Under the pieces are notes generated by a model. It did no database searches. It saw nothing but the letters and a program-made list of their open reading frames with translations, and was not told where the DNA came from. A DNA stretch of 64,000 nt. Origin: Lachnospiraceae bacterium. GTDB taxonomy: Bacteria > Bacillota > Clostridia > Lachnospirales > Lachnospiraceae. The DNA is taken from the NCBI GenBank assembly GCA_029068555.1, contig JAIECJ010000231.1, positions 1-64,000 of the forward strand. Reading direction: 5' to 3'. A program made the translations under genes and the position numbers. Of this stretch, positions 63,905 to 64,000 are shown one piece after another; positions within the stretch are counted from its first letter, which is position 1; every line of letters starts with the position of its first letter.

Positions 63905-64000
63905 TCAAAATCCTTTCTGCAGCGTTTTTTCGAGAATATTTATATATCTTCTGCCGATGATTTCCCACTTGAAAAATTTTTCAATATGAGTCAGGCTGTT
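63905..64000 (-). CDS. C-terminus of a glycosyltransferase (partial, runs off the window)
   Basis: The last 31 residues are visible, NSLTHIEKFFKWEIIGRRYI and then NILEKTLQKGF. This is the usual C-terminal helix of GT4-type transferases (F-x-W-x-x-I-x-x-x-Y). The stop codon is one base before the ATG of the ATP-grasp gene, so the genes share an operon. Confidence 0.6.
   Translation of the reverse strand, partial: NSLTHIEKFFKWEIIGRRYINILEKTLQKGF

Overview
The window reads as chromosome of a Gram-positive anaerobe of the Lachnospiraceae (Clostridia). This is inferred from the strong AGGAGG-type ribosome binding sites, the moderate GC content, the BclB-type collagen-like protein, the very large Big2-domain surface protein and the style of the glycan genes. 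No rRNA, tRNA or CRISPR array was seen.

Layout. Positions 1-5.8 kb hold accessory genes: a decayed collagen-like protein, an XRE regulator with a membrane domain, an AI-2E-type permease, a lipoprotein, an unrecognised protein with a possible nuclease/toxin core, and an acetyltransferase remnant. Positions 6.0-12.4 kb encode one secreted protein of about 2119 residues (signal peptide, acidic Ser/Thr/Glu linker, GLUG-like repeats, one InlB-type B-repeat, about 14 Big2-like domains). Between it and the next gene lie a terminator and two different miniature inverted-repeat elements.

Positions 12.9-61.5 kb form one long, almost entirely plus-strand cell-surface glycan locus. It opens with an asparagine synthase, a UbiA-type prenyltransferase paired with a HAD phosphatase (a likely polyprenyl-phosphate-pentose route), an acyltransferase-3 gene on the opposite strand and a secreted SGNH esterase. 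It then carries about 16 glycosyltransferases (GT2, GT4, GT11, GT17, DUF5672, GT-D and GT-A-like), six different large GT-C-like membrane proteins, a Wzy-like polymerase, two paralogous PglK-like ABC flippases, an MBOAT/SGNH O-acetylation pair, a radical SAM enzyme, and a 3-acetamido-3,6-dideoxyhexose cassette (FdtA-like isomerase, FdtB-like aminotransferase, two GNAT acetyltransferases). Genes are tightly packed, with many 1-37 nt overlaps. The general picture (inference) is cytoplasmic assembly of a lipid-linked glycan, ABC export, and further decoration outside the membrane by GT-C enzymes that use polyprenyl-phosphate sugars made by GtrB-like GT2 enzymes and the UbiA/HAD pair.

At 58.1-60.4 kb the glycan genes are interrupted by a three-gene module: an acidic double zinc-ribbon protein, an OLD/RecF-like AAA ATPase and a small protein with a PD-(D/E)xK-like core. 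It resembles an ATPase-nuclease defence operon but matches no named system that I recognise. From 61.6 kb to the end a second, minus-strand glycan operon begins (Wzx-type flippase, TupA-like ATP-grasp protein, the C-terminus of a glycosyltransferase). A 188-bp inverted-repeat element occurs twice as intact copies, with partial and solo-end copies elsewhere. Two 8-nt G/C homopolymer tracts lie inside glycan genes and are candidate phase-variation sites.
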